Assembly (NCBI RefSeq): GCF_003353055.1
Contig: NZ_QKWJ01000007.1
Coordinates: forward strand, 124,001-188,000
Direction: 5' to 3'
From: Cupriavidus lacunae
Lineage (GTDB): Bacteria > Pseudomonadota > Gammaproteobacteria > Burkholderiales > Burkholderiaceae
Length of the DNA: 64,000 nucleotides
This document shows, one piece after another, positions 41,033 through 50,383 of the stretch. The notes beneath the pieces were generated by a model that had not been told where the DNA came from, ran no database searches, and worked only from the letters and a program-made list of their open reading frames with translations. Each line of letters opens with the position of its first letter. The first letter of the stretch is position 1. The position numbers were made by a program, and so were the translations under genes.

Positions 41033-41887
41033 TCACTGTGGCGGCAGGTACCGCATCGGATCAACCGGTTTTCCGTTCTTGCGAACTTCGAAATGAAGCT
41101 TTACCCGGTCGGTATCGCTGTTGCCCATCTCCGCAATCTTCTGGCCCTTTCGGACCGTGGATTGCTCAGTCACGAGCACCTTGTCGTTGTGCCCGTAAGC
41201 AGTAAGAAATGTCTCATTGTGTTTGATGATGACAAGATTCCCGTAGCCGCGCAAGGGGCCTACGTGAATCACCCGACCGTCATCCGCGGCCAGCACCGCA
41301 TCACCCTTCTTGCCCGCAATATCGATGCCTTTATTGCCTTTGTCGTCGAATTTAGCAACCATCTGGCCGGTTGCCGGCCAGGCCAGCTTCATCGAACCGT
41401 CGGCGACCGGCGCCGACGCGGCCGCGGCAGGCGCTGCCGCCGGTGCCGCGGCGGCGACCGGCGGCGTCACCGGCGTGCCCACCGGGTGGGCCTGGTCGAT
41501 CGGCTGGGCCTGCACCGTGCCCGGCACCACCGGCATGGTGGCCACGCCAGGCGCAGTGTTGACGTCGGCACCCGGCGGCACAATGCGCAGCAGCTGGCCG
41601 ACCTCGATCTGGTTCACATTGGTCAGATTGTTCCACGCTGCCACATCGCGATACGACTGGCCGTTTTCCAGCGCGATACGGTAAAGGGTATCGCCTCGCT
41701 TGACCCGATAGTATCCCGGGGGTGCCGGTTCCTGCGTCGCGGCCGTGGTACCGGAAGTGGAGGTACGGTCAACGACCGGCGCCGGCATCGGCGAATTGGC
41801 GCAGGCGGCCAGCAGGGCCGTGAGCGCCGAAGCCGCAAAAAGTTGTCCGGCGCGTGCGAAATATTGCGATTTCACGATGTTGTGCAT
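41033..41887 (-). CDS. nlpD: NlpD-like LysM and degenerate LytM lipoprotein, murein hydrolase activator
   Basis: A 284-residue lipoprotein: lipobox ending at Cys29 (LLAAC), one LysM domain (58-103, YYRVKRGDTLYRIA), an Ala/Pro linker, and a C-terminal M23/LytM domain. The metal site is degenerate: HxxxD is N185-x3-D189 and the final HxH is K263-L264-H265, while H233 remains. Such domains do not cleave peptidoglycan but activate amidases (AmiC in E. coli). It is the classic rpoS neighbour, and in E. coli the main rpoS promoter lies inside nlpD. Confidence 0.93.
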   Translation of the reverse strand: MHNIVKSQYFARAGQLFAASALTALLAACANSPMPAPVVDRTSTSGTTAATQEPAPPGYYRVKRGDTLYRIALENGQSYRDVAAWNNLTNVNQIEVGQLLRIVPPGADVNTAPGVATMPVVPGTVQAQPIDQAHPVGTPVTPPVAAAAPAAAPAAAASAPVADGSMKLAWPATGQMVAKFDDKGNKGIDIAGKKGDAVLAADDGRVIHVGPLRGYGNLVIIKHNETFLTAYGHNDKVLVTEQSTVRKGQKIAEMGNSDTDRVKLHFEVRKNGKPVDPMRYLPPQ

Positions 41888-41895
41888 AGTTCGAC

Positions 41896-42816
41896 TCAGA
41901 TGGTGCCCGATTTTAAGGGCACAAAGAAAACGGCTTCAAGCGCGGTTCTGTGAAAGCGATGGCGGTTGCGTCGCTCGATCAGTAACAGCTGCTGTGTAAC
42001 GGTCTGGCCCGGCACGCCCGCCGGCGGCACTACCGCCACCGGGGCGATCAGGCGCCCGCCCACGGCCAGCTGCTCGAGCAGCGCCTCGGGCACCTCCATG
42101 CCCGCGGCGGCCAGGATGATGGCCGAGAACGGCGCGGCCTGGGGCAATCCCAGCATGCCGTCGCCATAATGCAGGCGCAGGTTGGGCACGCGCAGCGGCC
42201 GCAGGTTCGCCTTGGCCTGCTCATGCAGCGGCCGGATGCGCTCGATCGAGAAGACTTCGCGCGTCACCTGGGCCAGCACCGCGGCCTGGTAGCCGCAGCC
42301 GGTGCCGATCTCCAGCACCCGCTCCAGCGGCGTATCGGCGGCCAGGCCCTCGCGCAGCAGCTCGATCATGCGCGCCACCACCGACGGCTTGGAGATGGTC
42401 TGCTGGTGGCCGATCGGCAGCGCGGCGTCTTCATACGCCTGCGATGCCAGCCCCGGCTCGACGAACAGGTGGCGCGGCACGGTGGCGATGGCTGACAGCA
42501 CACGCTCGTCGCGAATGCCCCCGGCGCGCAGCCGCGCCGCCAGTGCAACCCGCGCCCGTGCCGAGGCCATGCCGCCACCACCGGCGGTGGCCGCCGAGGC
42601 GCGCTGCTCGACCGCGCTCGCAGGCACCGGCGCGGGCGCCGGTGCCGCGGTGCGCGGCAGGCGCGGCTTGGCCGGCTTGGCCGACGTGGGGGTGGGCGCG
42701 GCCGGCCGCGGCACGCCCACGGCGGGCATGCCGGCGGTGCGGGCGGGTGCGGGCTTGCGTTCGACCACCGCATCCAGCGGCAGCGGAAACTTGTTGCGAG
42801 GGGGCGTGGAACTCAT
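41896..42816 (-). CDS. pcm: Protein-L-isoaspartate O-methyltransferase
   Basis: A 306-residue repair enzyme that methylates isoaspartyl residues. The methyltransferase domain has [16 protein letters not shown] and the substrate loop region [18 protein letters not shown]. The first 90 residues are Pro/Ala-rich and low complexity, so the protein is about 100 residues longer than E. coli Pcm (208). It lies between surE and nlpD. Confidence 0.95.
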   Translation of the reverse strand: MSSTPPRNKFPLPLDAVVERKPAPARTAGMPAVGVPRPAAPTPTSAKPAKPRLPRTAAPAPAPVPASAVEQRASAATAGGGGMASARARVALAARLRAGGIRDERVLSAIATVPRHLFVEPGLASQAYEDAALPIGHQQTISKPSVVARMIELLREGLAADTPLERVLEIGTGCGYQAAVLAQVTREVFSIERIRPLHEQAKANLRPLRVPNLRLHYGDGMLGLPQAAPFSAIILAAAGMEVPEALLEQLAVGGRLIAPVAVVPPAGVPGQTVTQQLLLIERRNRHRFHRTALEAVFFVPLKSGTI

Positions 42817-42858
42817 CGGGGGCGCGACACAGCGATTCTGCGGCTCAGGACCGGCGGC

Positions 42859-43611
42859 CTACTTCAGCCACTGGTCGAGCGCATCGAGCTGCCCGCGGTG
42901 GGTCAGGTCGAGCTGCAACGGTGTGAGCGAGACAAAGCCCTGCGCGGTCGCGTGGAAATCGGTGCCCTCGCTGGCATCGCGCGCATCGCCCGCCGGGCCG
43001 ATCCAGTAGTTGGTGTCGCCGCGCGGATTGACCTGCGTGATCACCGGCTGCGACGGATGGCGCTTGCCCAGGCGCGTGGCGCGGTAGCCCTTGATATGTT
43101 CGAACGGCAGGCTCGGGATATTGACGTTGAGCAGGAACGGCTCGGCCGGCGGCGTGCTGATGATGCGCTCCACCACGGTGCGCGCCACGCGCGCGGCGGC
43201 GTCCAGGTGTTCCCAGCCCTTGTCCACCTGCGAGAAGGCCACCGACGGAATCCCCAGCAGGTAGCCCTCGATGGCGGCGGCGACGGTGCCGGAATACAGC
43301 ACGTCCTCGCCCATGTTCTGTCCCTGGTTGATGCCTGACACCACCAGGTCGGGTTTTTCGTCGAGCAGCCCGGTCAGCGCGATATGCACGCAGTCGGTCG
43401 GCGTTCCGTTAACGAAGCGAAAACCTTTTTGCACGCCTTCGCGCGCTTCGTAGATCGACAGCGGGCGCTGCAGGGTCAGGGAATTGGAGGCGCCGCTATG
43501 GTTCTGCTCCGGCGCGATGACCGTGATCCGGCCCAGCGGCGCGAGCGCAGCATGCAAAACGGCCAGTCCCGGCGCGAGATAACCGTCGTCGTTGGCGAGA
43601 AGGATATGCAT
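42859..43611 (-). CDS. surE: 5'/3'-nucleotidase SurE
   Basis: A 250-residue metal-dependent nucleotidase of the stationary-phase survival cluster. The metal site [14 protein letters not shown] and [22 protein letters not shown] are diagnostic. The ATG at 43611 is chosen at the conserved start; the upstream in-frame codons have no family match. It begins the surE-pcm-nlpD-rpoS operon, 42 bp before pcm. Confidence 0.96.
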   Translation of the reverse strand: MHILLANDDGYLAPGLAVLHAALAPLGRITVIAPEQNHSGASNSLTLQRPLSIYEAREGVQKGFRFVNGTPTDCVHIALTGLLDEKPDLVVSGINQGQNMGEDVLYSGTVAAAIEGYLLGIPSVAFSQVDKGWEHLDAAARVARTVVERIISTPPAEPFLLNVNIPSLPFEHIKGYRATRLGKRHPSQPVITQVNPRGDTNYWIGPAGDARDASEGTDFHATAQGFVSLTPLQLDLTHRGQLDALDQWLK

Positions 43612-43818
43612 GGCGCGATTGTACCTGAGCGCGCGGGCACAAGCGGCCCGCGCGCCGCCCTGAAAGCGCGTTTCTGACGCGGTATGCAGGCCACAAATAA
43701 CCGCCCCCACAGCTTCGGCATGGAACTGAACGACCGTGCTATTACTGCGCTACACTTGCCCTGCCCGCCCGCATAAGCTTGACTGTTGCGGAATGCCACC
43801 AATATCACCGGAGACAAG

Positions 43819-44793
43819 ATGAAAGCCGTACTGTGCAAAGCCTGGGGCCCGCCCGATTCGCTGACCATCGAAACCCTGCCCGACCTGGTGCCGGCCAAGG
43901 GCGAAGTGGTCATCGACGTCAAGGCGGCCGCCGTCAACTTCCCGGATGTGCTCATCATCCAGAACAAATACCAGGCCAAGCCTGAATTGCCGTTCAGCCC
44001 GGGCTCGGAGCTGGCCGGCGTGGTCAATGCGGTCGGCGAAGGCGTCACCCACGTCAAGCCGGGGGACAAGGTGATTGCCTACCTGGGCAATGGCGCGTTC
44101 GCCAGCCAGGCCAAGGCGCCGGCGGCCTCGGTGGTGCCGATGCCCCCAGGCATCGACTTCGAAACCGCGGCGGCCTTCACGCTGACCTACGGCACCTCGC
44201 ACCACGCGGTCATCGACCGGGGCGAGCTGAAGGCCGGCCAGACCATGCTGGTGCTGGGCGCGGCCGGCGGCGTGGGCCTGGCGGCGATCGAGATCGGCAA
44301 GGCCATCGGCGCGCGCGTGATCGCGGCCGCCTCGACCGACGAAAAGCTGGCGGTGTGCAAGGAGCACGGCGCCGACGCGCTCATCAACTACAGTACCGAG
44401 GACCTGCGCGAGCGCATCAAGGCGCTGACCGACGGCAAGGGCCCGGACGTGATCTACGATCCGGTGGGCGGCATCTATGCCGAACCGGCCTTCCGTTCGA
44501 TCGGCTGGCGCGGCCGCTACCTGGTGGTGGGTTTCGCCAACGGCGAGATCCCCAGGCTGCCGCTGAACCTGGCGCTGCTCAAGGGCGCCTCGCTGGTAGG
44601 CGTGTTCTGGGGCGACTTTGTGCGGCGCGAGCCCAAGGCCAACCAGGCCAATATGGCGCAGATGCTGGGCTGGATGAAGGAAGGCAAGATCCGCCCGCAT
44701 ATCTCGGCGCGCTATCCGCTGGAGCAGGCTCCGCAGGCGCTCAAGGACATGGAAGCGCGCAAGGTCACCGGCAAGATCGTGATCGTGCCCTGA
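43819..44793 (+). CDS. NADPH:quinone oxidoreductase family protein (zinc-independent MDR)
   Basis: A 324-residue medium-chain dehydrogenase/reductase. The N-terminal GroES-like part (MKAVLCKAWGPPDSLTIE) is followed by LVLGAAGGVGLAAIEIGKA, the NADPH loop, and VIYDPVGG. The zinc cysteines of alcohol dehydrogenases are absent, as in quinone oxidoreductases. The ATG at 43819 follows GGAGA. It is divergent from surE; substrate unknown. Confidence 0.9.
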   Translation: MKAVLCKAWGPPDSLTIETLPDLVPAKGEVVIDVKAAAVNFPDVLIIQNKYQAKPELPFSPGSELAGVVNAVGEGVTHVKPGDKVIAYLGNGAFASQAKAPAASVVPMPPGIDFETAAAFTLTYGTSHHAVIDRGELKAGQTMLVLGAAGGVGLAAIEIGKAIGARVIAAASTDEKLAVCKEHGADALINYSTEDLRERIKALTDGKGPDVIYDPVGGIYAEPAFRSIGWRGRYLVVGFANGEIPRLPLNLALLKGASLVGVFWGDFVRREPKANQANMAQMLGWMKEGKIRPHISARYPLEQAPQALKDMEARKVTGKIVIVP

Positions 44794-44847
44794 GCGGCAC
44801 GCACGCCGGCGGCGCTCCGCTCACTGGCAAGCCCGCCGGTAAAAGAA

Positions 44848-44879
44848 GGGCGCAAGGCGTGCGGCTACGCCCTGCGCCC
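44848..44879. terminator. GC-rich hairpin after the quinone oxidoreductase gene
   Basis: GGGCGCAAGGCGT pairs with ACGCCCTGCGCCC (one mismatch) around a short loop. No T-run follows. It lies between two genes that converge (the quinone oxidoreductase and the porin). Confidence 0.5.
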
Positions 44880-44991
44880 GGCTGAGGCAACACGCCTCAA
44901 GCTGCCGGCCACCCTGGATGGCGCACACCCATGCGCCAGGCGGCTGGCAGTTCCCAATCAGGCAAACGCGGCCAACGCGGCCGTCCTACCC

Positions 44992-46050
44992 TCAGAAGCG
45001 ATGCTGCAGGCCGGCCATCACGCCGGTCTGGTTGCTGCCGAAGCCGACAAAGTCGCGCGAGACGCTGACTTTCTGGCCGTTGCGTGCCTCGGCATAACCC
45101 ACCGACAGATAAGCCAGCGTGCGCTTGGACAGCGCGTACTGGCCGCGCAGCGAGAACAGGATCGGGTCGGCATTGCTGCCGCCCTTGATGTTCTGCTTGT
45201 AGACCGCGCCGTACAGCGTGAACGCCGGCGTGAAGTCATAGCTGGCGCCGCCCCAGTACATATCGCTGCGGTCATCCGGCGCACCGGGGGTGAAGGTGCG
45301 CTTGTAGTTGCGGTAGCCGGCGTACAGCGCCAGGTTGCCGAAGTCGTAGCTGGCACCCGCATGGATGCCCTGGATGTAGTTGGTGCTGTCGGCCGGCGTG
45401 GTGCTGCTGCCGGCGCCGTTCTGCCGGTCCCAGGTGGCGGCCGCGGCAAACTTGCCGGCGTTGTAGCCCACGCCCAGCGCGTACTTGGACGAACTCTTGA
45501 AATCCCCCGCCACTTCGCCCATCGCCACGGTCGCGCCCAGCTTCAGGCCGCCGAAGCTGCCGTCATAGCGGATCGCGTTCGAGGCGCGCGAGAACAGGCC
45601 GTCCTTGCGGCCGCCGGTCGCGGTCGACGAGGTGGCCCACGAATAGGCCGGCGCGTAGCCCATCGGGTCAAACGGCAGCATGAAGTCGTAGGTCGTGGTG
45701 AAGGTGCGGCCCAGCACCACCTGGCCGTAGCGGCTGGACAGGCCCACCGTGGCGCGGCGGTCGAACAGCGTGTTGTCGGTGTCCAGCTTGCCGGTGTCGA
45801 TGGCGATGCCGCTTTCCAGGGCGAAGATCGCCTTCAGGCCGCCGCCCAGGTCTTCGCTGCCGCGAATACCCCAGCGCGAGGTGTTCTTGCCGCCCGAGGT
45901 CAGTTTGACCGCCGAGCCTTCGGGGCCCGCGTGGCTGACATATTCGATGCCGGCGTCCACCAGGCCATACATGGTCACGCTCGATTGGGCGGATGCCGAC
46001 CCGGCCGCAGCCAGACCCATCGCTGCGAATGTCATTGCCGTACGCTTCAT
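44992..46050 (-). CDS. Gram-negative general porin (OmpC/Omp32-like)
   Basis: A 352-residue trimeric-porin-type protein. A signal peptide (MKRTAMTFAAMGLAAAGSASA) precedes the mature start QSSVTMYGLVDAGIEY, standard for Burkholderiales porins, and the chain ends in the aromatic C-terminus GLQHRF needed for BAM insertion. Sixteen amphipathic strands are plausible from the alternating aromatic/Gly pattern. AAGGAGAGAGC precedes the ATG. It is divergent from a two-component system, with a 10-bp direct repeat about 32-53 bp upstream. Confidence 0.92.
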   Translation of the reverse strand: MKRTAMTFAAMGLAAAGSASAQSSVTMYGLVDAGIEYVSHAGPEGSAVKLTSGGKNTSRWGIRGSEDLGGGLKAIFALESGIAIDTGKLDTDNTLFDRRATVGLSSRYGQVVLGRTFTTTYDFMLPFDPMGYAPAYSWATSSTATGGRKDGLFSRASNAIRYDGSFGGLKLGATVAMGEVAGDFKSSSKYALGVGYNAGKFAAAATWDRQNGAGSSTTPADSTNYIQGIHAGASYDFGNLALYAGYRNYKRTFTPGAPDDRSDMYWGGASYDFTPAFTLYGAVYKQNIKGGSNADPILFSLRGQYALSKRTLAYLSVGYAEARNGQKVSVSRDFVGFGSNQTGVMAGLQHRF

Positions 46051-46441
46051 GCTCTCTCCTTGCTTGTGCTTGTTGTGGTAATCGTTGGCGCCGTCGTTGG
46101 CGCTGCCCCGTCAGGCGAAGGATTGCCGGCTGAATGGCGGCCACCCGTCATGGCCGCGGTCCGCCCCGTGCGGCGGGTGGCCGGCGGCGGCGTCCAGCGC
46201 GGTTGTCTCCTGCTCGCTGTTGCTGGTTATGGCGCCCCGCGCGATGCGGGACGCTGGAATGGGCCGGATGGTAGGGGACGCGCACTTTCAGTTCGCTTTC
46301 GGAATGCAGGCTTTTCGCGGGCACGGCGCGGCTGCGGGCTTAGTGGTTTCCCTAGCTTCAAAGCAGGCGCGCTTCCCTGTATCAGTCTGGCCTCGGCCGT
46401 TCCGGCCGTTTTTCCGTATTGCCGCCTGACTGCCCTGCCCC
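46051..46441. other. Divergent control region between porin and two-component system
   Basis: This 391-bp gene-free stretch holds the porin ribosome-binding site (AAGGAG at its left end on the minus strand) and the direct repeat at 46082-46103. Short open frames within it show no recognisable protein. I found no confident -10/-35 pair for the response regulator. Confidence 0.5.
46082..46103. repeat. 10-bp tandem direct repeat upstream of the porin gene
   Basis: TCGTTGGCGC occurs at 46082-46091 and again at 46094-46103, a 12-bp period close to one helical turn. OmpR-family regulators often bind such tandem repeats, and an OmpR-type gene begins 340 bp away. Confidence 0.6.
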
Positions 46442-47116
46442 ATGCGTATCCTGCTTGCCGAAGACAATGTGATGTTGGCTAACTCCCTGAGCCAGGCCCT
46501 GGGCCAGGCCGGCTTCACGGTCGACTGCATGCACGACGGCCGCAGTGCCGACAACCTGCTCAGCACGCAGGACTACGCGCTGCTGATCCTGGACCTGGGG
46601 TTGCCCGGACTGGACGGGCTGGAAGTGCTACGCCGCCTGCGCCAGCGCCGCAACCCGCTGCCGGTGCTGATCCTGACCGCGCACGGCTCGGTCGAGGACC
46701 GCGTGCGCGGGCTGGACCTGGGCGCCGACGACTACCTGGCCAAGCCCTTCGACCTGTCCGAGCTGGAAGCGCGGGCCCGCGCGCTGATCCGCCGCGCCCA
46801 TGGCCACGACAGCACGCAGATCGCCTGCGGCCCGCTGCACTACGACAGCGTCAGCCGCGCCTTCCTGCTCCATGGCGAGCTGCTGCCACTGACCGGGCGC
46901 GAGCGCGCCGTGCTGGAAGTGCTGCTGCTGCGCGACGGCCGCGCGGTCAACAAGGGAGCGCTGTCGGAGAAGATCTTCGGCATCGACGAGTCGGTCAATC
47001 CGGACGCGATCGAGATCTACGTGCACCGCCTGCGCAAGAAGCTCGACGGCAGCGGCGTGGCCATCGTCACGCTGCGCGGGCTGGGCTACCTGCTCGAAGC
47101 GCGGCCGGCGGCATGA
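46442..47116 (+). CDS. OmpR-family response regulator (TctD/QseB-like)
   Basis: A 224-residue regulator. The receiver domain has the acidic pair at EDN (7-9), phospho-acceptor Asp51 in LILDLGLPGLDG and Lys101-type motif YLAKPFD; the C-terminal winged helix (DAIEIYVHRLRKKL, LRGLGYLLE) binds DNA. It overlaps the histidine kinase start by four bases (ATGA). It sits divergent from the porin, suggesting control of porin expression, but target genes are not shown. Confidence 0.94.
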   Translation: MRILLAEDNVMLANSLSQALGQAGFTVDCMHDGRSADNLLSTQDYALLILDLGLPGLDGLEVLRRLRQRRNPLPVLILTAHGSVEDRVRGLDLGADDYLAKPFDLSELEARARALIRRAHGHDSTQIACGPLHYDSVSRAFLLHGELLPLTGRERAVLEVLLLRDGRAVNKGALSEKIFGIDESVNPDAIEIYVHRLRKKLDGSGVAIVTLRGLGYLLEARPAA

Positions 47117-48528
47117 AGCGGCCGCGCCAGGCGCCCAGCCTGCGGCTGCAGCTGTCGCTGTGGCTGCTGCTGCCGCTGATGGGCCTGCTCGCCTTCGATG
47201 CCTGGCTGACCTATGAGCGCGCCATGTCGGCCGCGCATATCGCCTTCGACCGCACGCTGGAGGCGTCGCTGCGCGCGATGCGCGAAGGCATCGGCCTGCG
47301 CGAGGGGCGGCTCGACGTCGACGTGCCCAACCTGGCGCTGGAACTCTTCGACGACCAGGCCGGCCCGCATATCTACTACCGCATCCGCGACGAAGACGGC
47401 GCCACCGTGACCGGCTACGACGACCTGCCGATGCCGGCCGAGGCGCCGCTGCGGCTGTACCGCACCGTGTTCTACGACACCGTATTCCGCGAGCAGCCGC
47501 TGCGCATGGCGGCCCAGCCGCTGCCTGTGCACGACGTGGGCTCGGTGCATACGCGGCTGGTATGGGTGCTGGTGGGCGAGACCATCGAGCCGCGCCAGTT
47601 GGTGGCGCGCGACATCCTGATCGGCTCGCTGCTGCAGGAGCTGATGCTGGTGACGCTGGCGCTGGGCATCGTCTGGCTAGGGGTGAGGCGCGGGCTGCGG
47701 CCGCTGAACCGGCTCTCCGACACAGTGGCGCGGCGCGGCACGCAGCTCGACCCGATCGAGCAGAAGGACCTCCCCGCCGAGATGAAGCCGCTGGTGCAGG
47801 CGCTGAACCAGTATATGGACCGGCTTCACGGCATGGTGCAGGCGCGCAAGCGCTTCTTCGCCGATGCCGCGCACCAGCTAAAGACACCGCTGGCGATCAT
47901 CCAGGCGCAGTCCGAGCTGGCACTGCGCGAGCGCGACGGCGAACGCGTGCGCGAGCATATGCGGCTGTTGCACGGCACCGTGCGCCATGCGTCCAAGGGC
48001 GTGCAGCAGTTGCTGTCGCTATCGCGGCTGGAACCCGATGCGGGCTATGTGCCCACGCTCAGGCCGCTGCGCCTCGACACGCTGGCGCAAGGCGTGGCGC
48101 TGGACTGGGCGCCGGTGGCGCGTGGCAGCGACGTGGACCTGGGCTTCGAGCAGGAAGGGCCGGTGGCGGTCGCGGGCCAGGCCGAGCTGCTGCAGGAGCT
48201 GACGGGCAACCTGATCGACAACGCGATCCGCTATGCGGGCCGTGGCGCGGTGGTGACGGTACGCGTGGTGCTCGAAGGCAGCGTGCCACGGCTGCAGGTG
48301 ATCGACAACGGCCCTGGCATTGCGCCGGCCGAACGCGATGCGGTGTTCGGGCGCTTCTATCGGGGCGAACGTGGACAGGCGGTGGATGGCACGGGCCTGG
48401 GGCTGTCGATCGTGCGCGAGATTTCGCGGCTGCATGGTGCAACGGTTAGGCTTGAGGATACGGCCGGAGGCGGGCTGACGGTGTCGGTAAGTTTCGACGC
48501 TGTAGACAAACTCGAGGTTTGTCCTTAA
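47113..48528 (+). CDS. Two-component sensor histidine kinase (TctE/QseC-like)
   Basis: A 471-residue membrane kinase. Two membrane segments (about 14-30 and 172-192) flank a roughly 140-residue periplasmic sensor domain. Phospho-accepting His254 lies in AAHQLKTPLA, followed by the N box NLIDNAIRYAG, G1 DNGPGIA, F box FGRFYRG and G2 GTGLGLSIV. It pairs with the response regulator through the ATGA overlap. The ligand is unknown. Confidence 0.93.
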   Translation: MKRPRQAPSLRLQLSLWLLLPLMGLLAFDAWLTYERAMSAAHIAFDRTLEASLRAMREGIGLREGRLDVDVPNLALELFDDQAGPHIYYRIRDEDGATVTGYDDLPMPAEAPLRLYRTVFYDTVFREQPLRMAAQPLPVHDVGSVHTRLVWVLVGETIEPRQLVARDILIGSLLQELMLVTLALGIVWLGVRRGLRPLNRLSDTVARRGTQLDPIEQKDLPAEMKPLVQALNQYMDRLHGMVQARKRFFADAAHQLKTPLAIIQAQSELALRERDGERVREHMRLLHGTVRHASKGVQQLLSLSRLEPDAGYVPTLRPLRLDTLAQGVALDWAPVARGSDVDLGFEQEGPVAVAGQAELLQELTGNLIDNAIRYAGRGAVVTVRVVLEGSVPRLQVIDNGPGIAPAERDAVFGRFYRGERGQAVDGTGLGLSIVREISRLHGATVRLEDTAGGGLTVSVSFDAVDKLEVCP

Positions 48529-48538
48529 CCGATTGCGC

Positions 48539-48569
48539 GCTCCCTCTCCCGCAAGCGGGAGAGGGGAGC
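48539..48569. terminator. Long imperfect palindrome (CCCTCTCCCGC repeat type) between convergent genes
   Basis: GCTCCCTCTCCCGC and GCGGGAGAGGGGAGC pair around AA with one bulged G. The sequence CTCTCCCGCAAGCGGGAGAG is the kind of element found many times between genes in proteobacterial genomes. Here it lies between the convergent histidine kinase and ABC permease genes. Confidence 0.6.
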
Positions 48570-48607
48570 AAACCGCCGGCCTGCCACGCTTGCCGGCAGG
48601 TCCTGCA

Positions 48608-49399
48608 TCAGAGCTTTTCCGTCTCCCCGCTCTTCGGCTGCCACTTCATCAACCGCTTCTCGCCGGTGCCAACCATCCAGTCCAGCACCAGTGCAAACGC
48701 CGTCAGCACCACGATGCCGGCAAACACGGTATTTATGTCGAACGTGCCTTCGGCCTGCAGGATCAGGTAGCCCACGCCGCGCGCCGAGCCCAGGTATTCG
48801 CCCACCACCGCGCCCACGAAGGCCAGGCCCACCGAGGTATGCAGCGATGAGAACACCCAGCTGGTCGCGCTCGGCAGGTAGACATGGCGCAGCAGCTGCT
48901 TCTGGTTGGCGCCCAGCATGCGCGCGTTGGCCAGCACCACCGGGCTGACTTCCTTGACGCCCTGGTAGACGTTGAAGAAGACGATGAAGAACACCAGCGT
49001 CACCGCCAGCGCCACCTTCGACCAGATGCCCAGGCCAAACCAGACCGCGAAGATCGGCGCCAGAATCACGCGCGGCATCGAGTTCATGGCCTTGACGTAG
49101 GGATCGAGGATGGCCGAGGTCAGCGGACTCAGCGCCAGCCACAGGCCCACGCCCAGCCCCGCCACCGTGCCGATGCCGAAGGCCAGCACGGTTTCGATCA
49201 GCGTCACGCCCAGGTGCAGGTAGATATCGCGCTCGACGAAAAACCAGCTCCAGATGCGCTGCGCCACCATCAGCGGCTCACCAAAGAAAAAGGCAACCTC
49301 CTGCGAGCGCGTGGCCATGTGCCACACGCCGAGGATCACCACCAGGACGAGCAGCTGCCAGACGCGCAGCATGCCTTTGGAATCAGTACGGAATGCCAT
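48608..49399 (-). CDS. ABC transporter permease (sulfonate/nitrate/taurine type)
   Basis: A 263-residue inner-membrane permease with about six membrane segments and the EAA loop region (NARMLGANQKQLLRHVYLPSA, split between segments). It belongs to the SsuC/TauC/NrtB group. It is last in a three-gene importer operon, 30 bp after the ATPase gene. The substrate is not determinable; the set resembles importers for sulfonates, nitrate or thiamine precursors. Confidence 0.9.
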   Translation of the reverse strand: MAFRTDSKGMLRVWQLLVLVVILGVWHMATRSQEVAFFFGEPLMVAQRIWSWFFVERDIYLHLGVTLIETVLAFGIGTVAGLGVGLWLALSPLTSAILDPYVKAMNSMPRVILAPIFAVWFGLGIWSKVALAVTLVFFIVFFNVYQGVKEVSPVVLANARMLGANQKQLLRHVYLPSATSWVFSSLHTSVGLAFVGAVVGEYLGSARGVGYLILQAEGTFDINTVFAGIVVLTAFALVLDWMVGTGEKRLMKWQPKSGETEKL

Positions 49400-49429
49400 C
49401 GGGATTCAGGTCTTGTTATGTTGGATGGC

Positions 49430-50242
49430 TCAGGCCACCTTGCGCTGCTGGGCGTAACCCTTGAGCACTTCCTCGCGCAGCACGTCCCAGATCGCGGCGT
49501 GCAGTTCGACAAAACGCGGATGGTTGCGGATCTCGGCCACGTCGCGCGGGCGCGGCAGGTCGATCTCGAACTCGCCGATCGGGTGCGTGCCGGGGCCGGC
49601 CGACAGCACCACCACGCGGTCGCTCATGGCGATGGCCTCATCCAGGTCGTGGGTGATGAAGAGCACGGCCTTGCGCTTGGCGGCCCACAGTTCCAGCACC
49701 TCGTTCTCCATCAGCTGGCGGGTCTGGATATCCAGCGCCGAGAACGGCTCGTCCATCAGGATGATGTCGGGGTCCAGCACCAGCGTCTGCGCCAGGCTGA
49801 CGCGCTTGCGCATGCCGCCCGAAAGCTGGTGCGGATAGCGGTCGCCAAAGCCGCCCAGGCCCACGCGGCGCAGCCATTCCTCGCCCTGCTGCACGGCGTC
49901 GGCACGCGCTACGCCACGGAATTCCAGGCCGGCTACGACGTTGTCCAGCGCGCTGCGCCAGGGCATCAGCGCCTCCGCCTGGAACATGTAGCCGGCGCGC
50001 CGGTTGATGCCGCGTAGCGGCTCACCGAACACGCGCACCTCGCCGCTGGAGGGCTCCAGCAGGCCGGCGCCGACGTTCAGCAGCGTGGACTTGCCGCAAC
50101 CGGTCGGGCCGACCACGGAAAGGAATTCGCCGGGCTGGATCGATAGCGTGACGTCCTTGACCGCGGTATAGCGCTGGCTGCGGTCATCGCGCGAGACAAA
50201 TGTGCAGGTGACCTTGTCGAGGGAAAGTGCGGGAGTGCTCAT
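49430..50242 (-). CDS. ABC transporter ATP-binding protein (SsuB/TauB type)
   Basis: A 270-residue ATPase. Walker A GPTGCGKST (45-53), signature LSGGMRKR, Walker B IILMDEPFSALD and the switch His in FITHDLDEA are intact. The upstream in-frame region is low-complexity and the ATG at 50242 gives the usual length. It powers the permease encoded next. Confidence 0.93.
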   Translation of the reverse strand: MSTPALSLDKVTCTFVSRDDRSQRYTAVKDVTLSIQPGEFLSVVGPTGCGKSTLLNVGAGLLEPSSGEVRVFGEPLRGINRRAGYMFQAEALMPWRSALDNVVAGLEFRGVARADAVQQGEEWLRRVGLGGFGDRYPHQLSGGMRKRVSLAQTLVLDPDIILMDEPFSALDIQTRQLMENEVLELWAAKRKAVLFITHDLDEAIAMSDRVVVLSAGPGTHPIGEFEIDLPRPRDVAEIRNHPRFVELHAAIWDVLREEVLKGYAQQRKVA

Positions 50243-50383
50243 GGTGAACCGTCTCGGTCCCCGCCGTGGCGGCGCCGGGGCGCGGCGCGGGCGGGTGATG
50301 ATGGATTGGCCATCGATGCCGCAAAGCAAAGGCCCGCTGCGGACAGCGGGCCGTCGGCACCGGCGGCACCGGCGGCAAGGGTC

